Source: an uncultured Kangiella sp. (GTDB taxonomy: Bacteria; Pseudomonadota; Gammaproteobacteria; Enterobacterales; DSM-103792). From it: a stretch of 17,135 nucleotides of DNA. Shown one piece after another: positions 14,364 through 17,135 of the stretch. The notes under the pieces are model-generated. The model did not search any database, was not told the origin of the DNA, and saw only the letters and a program-made list of their open reading frames with translations. The translations under genes were made by a program, and so were the position numbers. Positions within the stretch are counted from its first letter, which is position 1, and every line of letters starts with the position of its first letter. The stretch covers positions 1-17,135 of the forward strand of contig CAMLNB010000060.1 in NCBI GenBank assembly GCA_946481205.1. The letters are read 5' to 3'.

Positions 14364-14531
14364 TTACCCGTTTGCATACCTGCAGCCCAGCTCAAGAAGA
14401 CCCCACTCATCCTCGAGTTTTGCTAGTAACACAGCATGCCTTGCCGCAACCTCATCCATATTGTTCTCAAAAATAACAGCCATCCAATGATGGTATTTTA
14501 TTCGCAGTTTATGCAGCAGACTATTAGGCAT
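14364..14531 (-). CDS. N-terminal fragment of the Sel1-like repeat protein (ends at premature stop)
   Basis: A 55-codon frame from ATG 14531, 13 bases inside the cassette boundary, the usual place for a cassette start. It reads MPNSLLHKLRIKYHHWM and ends in WGLLELGCRYANG, which is the first half of a Sel1 repeat (LGxxYxxG). It stops at TAA 14366-14364. The next in-frame codons, TCA ATG CCA AAA AGT, continue the repeat as SMPKSPELSVHYW, where the family has the GVPKD-like segment. A single base change from a sense codon such as CAA explains the split. The intact ancestor would have been 165 residues. No Shine-Dalgarno is visible. Confidence 0.6.
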   Translation of the reverse strand: MPNSLLHKLRIKYHHWMAVIFENNMDEVAARHAVLLAKLEDEWGLLELGCRYANG

Positions 14532-14538
14532 GAATTGC

Positions 14539-14628
14539 ATCTAACGCAAAGTTAAAGGGCCCGCTGGAGCGTAGCGTAAGCGGGTCCCAGCGGAACGAAG
14601 TGAAGCGGTTTTGAACGTGTAGTTAGGG
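14539..14628 (-). repeat. attC site of the DUF4279 cassette
   Basis: On the minus strand: R'' CCCTAAC (14628-14622), L'' region TACACGTTCAAAACCGC, a variable stem (AGCGGG and CCCGCT around GTAGCGT-like loop bases), L' region TTTAACTTTGC and R' GTTAGAT (14545-14539). The GCGTTAGATGC end is the classic attC end. Recombination would cut between G and TTAGAT, so the next cassette starts at 14544. Length 90 bases. Confidence 0.88.
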
Positions 14629-14642
14629 CTTTTTTTTCATTT

Positions 14643-15059
14643 TTAGTCTTTTGACGCATCGTATATATCCAGACCGAGGACAATGCCTCGTGAACCAAGC
14701 GCCAAAAGCGCCTCTGCAGAAAGTGATAGCCCGTCATTGCTGCCACCCATAAATATGCCACAAAAAAGGTCTATCTCGAAACGTGAGCGAAGATCGCTCC
14801 AAACTGCAAGATCCTGCGTTAATTGATTTAGTATTTCAAATATTTGTGATTCGAGATCTTCTGGTTCTTGTGGCTTTGCACAGAGTCGCCAGCTTCCCGT
14901 TTTGGCAATGCGAATTTTTCCAGTGTTTTTACCAACAAGTTCTTCGCCTTTATGACATGACTCGGTTGGATTTGCTCCTAATAGATGGCTGACTTCCTCA
15001 GGTACAAGATCGTCGCCAAAAAGACGAAGAGATGCTGCTGAGTGATGAATGTGTCCCAT
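14643..15059 (-). CDS. DUF4279 domain protein (cassette gene)
   Basis: A 138-residue protein of the DUF4279 family. The N-terminal ASLRLFGDDLVPEEVSHLLGANPTESCHKGEEL (residues 9-41) is the hallmark, followed by KTGSWRLCA (53-61), a central helix ESQIFEILNQLTQDLAVWSDLRSRF and a C-terminal FCGIFMGGSNDGLSLSAEALLALGSRGIVLGLDIY, which gives an alpha/beta fold with two ferredoxin-like halves. Function unknown. ATG 15059 has AGGG six bases upstream; these bases belong to the core GTTAGGG of the neighbouring attC, so the recombination site supplies the ribosome binding site. The gene fills the cassette almost completely between the attC sites on either side. Confidence 0.88.
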   Translation of the reverse strand: MGHIHHSAASLRLFGDDLVPEEVSHLLGANPTESCHKGEELVGKNTGKIRIAKTGSWRLCAKPQEPEDLESQIFEILNQLTQDLAVWSDLRSRFEIDLFCGIFMGGSNDGLSLSAEALLALGSRGIVLGLDIYDASKD

Positions 15060-15065
15060 CCTTAG

Positions 15066-15152
15066 CCCTAACGTAGAGCTAACCGACGCTGCGCGGCTTT
15101 ATCGCGCAGCGTCCAGCGACCGAAGGGAGCAAGGTTGAGCGCCATGTTAGAC
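15066..15152 (-). repeat. attC site of the first cassette
   Basis: On the minus strand: R'' GTCTAAC (15152-15146), L'' region ATGGCGCTCAACC, an 11-bp variable stem (CGCGCAGCGTC with its complement at 15087-15108) and R' GTTAGGG (15072-15066) after GCTCTAC. Cut between G and TTAGGG. Length 87 bases. The TAA of the gene ending at 15147 is inside R''. Confidence 0.88.
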
Positions 15153-15458
15153 GTTGCCAAGGCCGAGCCACTCCCTTGCACGAACAGGCGGCTTGGCCTT
15201 GGAAAAGCCGGACGAGCCGTAGTCGTAGCGCTGACCGCTTGTGTTTTCGGCAAAAACGGTTGCAGATTCGTCAGGGACGAGCGCAATTTTTTCAATGAGT
15301 TTTGAGAATGCCTCAGGCGGCAAGACTTCATTTTTCAAGTGCTCGATGTAGCCTGGAATAAGCCGAATAGCAGACGGCCACTCGCCAAAGGCGACGTAGA
15401 AACCTTCGATTGCCCCGAGTATTCGTGCGAGCGTTTGACCACCGGCGATTGTGCTCAA
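15147..15458 (-). CDS. hypothetical cassette protein
   Basis: A 103-residue protein I do not recognise. It has an amphipathic N-terminal half (LARILGAIEGFYVAFGEWPSAIRLIPGYIEHL), a conserved-looking middle (ALVPDESATVFAEN) and a C-terminal RYDYGSSGFSKAKPPVRAREWLG that looks like a short binding tail. No signal peptide or membrane segment. The start is TTG 15458: AGAGG lies six bases upstream and belongs to the cassette core GTTAGAG (15472-15466). The stop TAA is embedded in the attC R''. Gene and site together make a 400-base cassette, the first in reading direction, just downstream of the palindromic terminator. Confidence 0.75.
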   Translation of the reverse strand: MSTIAGGQTLARILGAIEGFYVAFGEWPSAIRLIPGYIEHLKNEVLPPEAFSKLIEKIALVPDESATVFAENTSGQRYDYGSSGFSKAKPPVRAREWLGLGNV

Positions 15459-15465
15459 GCGAAAC

Positions 15466-15472
15466 CTCTAAC
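15466..15472 (-). other. integron core site at the front of the array
   Basis: Minus strand GTTAGAG fits the start of the cassette (G, then TTAGAG, 5' boundary of the 15147-15458 gene). It would be the attI junction or the end of a lost attC, but the upstream arm is not recognisable; a palindromic terminator is there instead. Confidence 0.55.
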
Positions 15473-15476
15473 GTGA

Positions 15477-15526
15477 ATTCGGCCCCCAAAAAGGGGCGTT
15501 ATCTCGCCCCTTTTTGGGGGCCGAAT
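15477..15526. terminator. bidirectional rho-independent terminator with 22-bp perfect stem
   Basis: 15477-15498 and 15505-15526 are exact reverse complements around TTATCT. The inner part, AAAAAGGGGCG and CGCCCCTTTTT, is a textbook terminator in both directions, with a T run following the GC stem on either strand. It would block transcription into and out of the cassette array. Confidence 0.85.
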
Positions 15527-15530
15527 CCGC

Positions 15531-15625
15531 TTCCGGTGAGAATAAGTGCCTGATTCAATTCGACCTCACCGGAAATAGGGTTGATTAGGGTACAAGAGAT
15601 TAGGCACCTCGGAAATCGACCCTAT
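15531..15625. repeat. two further inverted repeats beside the terminator
   Basis: TTCCGGTGAG (15531-15540) pairs with CTCACCGGAA (15565-15574). Directly adjoining, ATAGGGTTGAT (15575-15585) pairs with ATCGACCCTAT (15615-15625), with one G-T. GTGCCT (15546-15551) also matches AGGCAC (15602-15607). The rest of the gap to 15738 holds no gene that I can support. Confidence 0.6.
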
Positions 15626-15738
15626 GCGACTTCAATGGGCAAGGGAAGGGGGATTCAGGACTCTGCTAGCCGGCAGCTTTGGGGCGTTAGCTGCTTTTTC
15701 GAACCTTTGAGCCGTTCAAATCTTACAGGCCAACATCG

Positions 15739-16158
15739 CTATGCGCGACGTAGTTTGCTCGCCAGCACGCCACCCAACCATCCCATCGGCAGATACGCCA
15801 CCACCAAATCCAGTGCGATAAACCAGGTCGGCGCCGGAATCATGGTGGCGGCCATGATGCCGGCGATCAAAAACAATGCGCCTATACCGAGTGCGAGCTT
15901 CATCTGCAGGCTGGCGGCCAGCAGTGCGACGACGATGGCGCCGGCCAATGTGCCGAGCGCGTGCGCGAGGAAGGGAAACAAAAAATGCTTGGGCTCGAAC
16001 AGGTGGATGTTGGCGGCGAGGCTTTCGGCTTGAGTGACATCGACACCGGCGGGCGGTGGAATGATGTGCGGGCTGGCCATGATCAGGCTGCCGTTAACGA
16101 CCATACCGATGATGACGGCGAGGATGAAAGCGCCGGTGTTTCGGATGATGGGGTGCAT
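15739..16158 (-). CDS. small membrane protein, four predicted helices
   Basis: A 139-residue integral membrane protein with hydrophobic segments at about 8-28, 59-83, 87-107 and 111-133. The loop between the first and second (30-58, IIPPPAGVDVTQAESLAANI) is hydrophilic and the C-terminus ends SKLRRA. I recognise similar uncharacterised proteins but no function. ATG 16158 is well supported: AAAGGAGTGATC lies about 5-16 bases upstream and matches the 16S anti-Shine-Dalgarno well. Its GC-rich codon use resembles the chromosomal genes rather than the cassettes, so it marks the return to normal chromosome. Confidence 0.82.
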   Translation of the reverse strand: MHPIIRNTGAFILAVIIGMVVNGSLIMASPHIIPPPAGVDVTQAESLAANIHLFEPKHFLFPFLAHALGTLAGAIVVALLAASLQMKLALGIGALFLIAGIMAATMIPAPTWFIALDLVVAYLPMGWLGGVLASKLRRA

Positions 16159-16241
16159 GCGTTGATCACTCCTTTGTTTTCTTGGTGGATCCGTTACAAG
16201 AGGCAGCTCACTATTTTTTGTGGTTGGGCGTTTGCTGAGAG

Positions 16242-16278
16242 CCCCCTCACCCTAGCCCTCTCCCTCGAGGGGAGAGGG
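16242..16278 (+). repeat. CCCTCTCCC-type palindromic repeat, copy B
   Basis: CCCTCTCCC (16256-16264) and GGGAGAGGG (16270-16278) form a perfect 9-bp stem around TCGAG; CCCCCTCACCCTAG precedes it. It is the same element as copy A at 8436-8473 in the opposite orientation. It ends 10 bases past the stop of the DNA repair gene and may act as its 3' hairpin. Confidence 0.82.
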
Positions 16279-16288
16279 AATCACGAAG

Positions 16289-17135
16289 TCAGGTTTTGTT
16301 ATTAAGGCGCTTCTTTACGCTGGGGCCGGCGATTTCCCGCAGGGCATCTTTGCCGATCCATCTCGCGGTTGCATCTTGCGATGCAGCAAGGCGGGTGGCG
16401 ACGGCAATGGCTTCCGCATTCAACACTTTGTTGCGTTTGCCGATGGCGCGCAGCGCCATGTTCACGGCTTTTTTAACGAAGTGGCGGTCGTCTTTGGCGG
16501 CGGCTTCGATCAATTTCAGGCCTTTGAGAAAATGCGCATCGGCGGCGGCCTTGTCGTGCACGGACAGGCACCAGAACAAGGCGAAGCCGGCGCGTTTCTG
16601 AAACTCGGGTGTTTTCTTGGCCCATTGCTCGGCTTTTTTCCAGGCATGGGGCGTGCGATCCCATAGGGCAAAACAGAGCGTGTCACAGTGAGCCCAGTTA
16701 TCGAACGCACGGCACCAGCGGTCCATCTCCGCCGGCGTGACTTTTTCCGGCTCTGCAACATAGGCACTGAGCATGCGCGCTTCATAGATGCCGGTTTGCC
16801 AGAGTGCTTCTGCCAGCGGGTGATGGCGGCCGAGCTGTTTGCCAACGGCTTGGATGTCGCCCATTTTCACGCCAAGCGCATGCTCGTTGGGGATATTGAA
16901 GCGGGCCATGCCCTCACGCACCGACTTGCTGCTGCGTTGTTTGAGACTGACCAGCGCGGTTTGCAGCAGCGTATCGGTGGATGGCGCTGAGCGGTTGTCG
17001 AGCTTGCTGCGGGTGGTTTTGGTTTTTGCCGCTGCCGTTTTGCTTGTTTGGGTTTTGGCTTTTGCTATTGATTGTGCGTTTGCTGGTTTCGCTTTGACCG
17101 GCTTTGCCTTGGCCACGGCTTTCTTGGCAGTGACG
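16289..17135 (-). CDS. DNA alkylation repair protein (AlkD-like, HEAT repeats), start outside the window
   Basis: The frame runs into the right edge, so the true start is not seen; a GTG at 17116 is only an internal possibility. The visible 282 residues have two parts. The first 50 or so are Lys/Ala/Thr-rich with repeated KAKP and KTK motifs, resembling a histone H1-like tail. The rest is an AlkD-type superhelix: LKQRSSKSVREGMARFNIPNEHALGVKMGDIQAVGKQLG, then LWQTGIYEARMLSAYVAEP, WCRAFDNWAHCDTLC and the C-terminal HFVKKAVNMALRAIGKRN. AlkD-family proteins are HEAT-repeat DNA glycosylases removing alkylated bases; some relatives lack activity. The tail could hold the enzyme on DNA. Confidence 0.88.
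   Translation of the reverse strand, partial: VTAKKAVAKAKPVKAKPANAQSIAKAKTQTSKTAAAKTKTTRSKLDNRSAPSTDTLLQTALVSLKQRSSKSVREGMARFNIPNEHALGVKMGDIQAVGKQLGRHHPLAEALWQTGIYEARMLSAYVAEPEKVTPAEMDRWCRAFDNWAHCDTLCFALWDRTPHAWKKAEQWAKKTPEFQKRAGFALFWCLSVHDKAAADAHFLKGLKLIEAAAKDDRHFVKKAVNMALRAIGKRNKVLNAEAIAVATRLAASQDATARWIGKDALREIAGPSVKKRLNNKT

Noticed and set aside
15682..15725. GCGTTAGCTG and CCGTTCAAATC words resembling an attC
   Set aside because: They do not form a paired site and the core does not fit GTTRRRY; perhaps a remnant, but not supportable.

Overview
The window looks like a chromosomal segment of a gammaproteobacterium with moderately high GC. The acnD-prpF pair, the YtrA-type GntR/ABC operon, the S9 peptidase, the TetR/MBL pair and the dispersed palindromic repeats all fit that. 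I cannot name a genus from the sequence alone. Most of the window is ordinary chromosome. The accessory part lies between about 13.3 and 15.65 kb and is visibly AT-richer.

Layout. 1-1850: the end of acnD and all of prpF, the last two genes of a methylcitrate-cycle operon, separated by two covarying copies of a dispersed palindrome and closed by a strong terminator. 1945-4361: a lipoprotein-type metallo-beta-lactamase-fold hydrolase followed by a small unknown gene (minus strand), divergent from a TetR regulator; the shared promoter region carries operator-like repeats. 4392-8402: an exported NTF2-like protein (minus), then a plus-strand operon of a YtrA-type GntR repressor, an ABC ATPase and an unusual permease with a large extracytoplasmic insert. 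The gntR promoter has a perfect inverted repeat over its -10 box. 8574-13302: an exported S9 peptidase, a START-like AHSA1 protein, a DUF5655 zinc-ribbon protein, an AAC(3)-I-like acetyltransferase and an exported isochorismatase-like hydrolase.

13.4-15.5 kb is the most interesting part: a small array of integron gene cassettes, all on the minus strand, without a recognisable integrase gene in the window (a CALIN-like array). Three attC sites (13952-14039, 14539-14628, 15066-15152) separate an unknown 103-aa protein, a DUF4279 protein, a Sel1-repeat protein split by an in-frame stop, and an Imm33-like immunity-type protein. The array is bounded on one side by a REP-like double palindrome (13489-13580) that seems to cut off the last attC. 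On the other side are a bidirectional terminator with a perfect 22-bp stem and two further hairpins (15477-15625). Several cassettes reuse the attC core: stop codons lie inside R'' and ribosome binding sites lie inside the R' core.

15739-17135: a small four-helix membrane protein and a DNA alkylation repair (AlkD-like) protein with a Lys/Ala-rich tail, cut by the window edge. Two oppositely oriented copies of a CCCTCTCCC-type repeat lie at 8436-8473 and 16242-16278.
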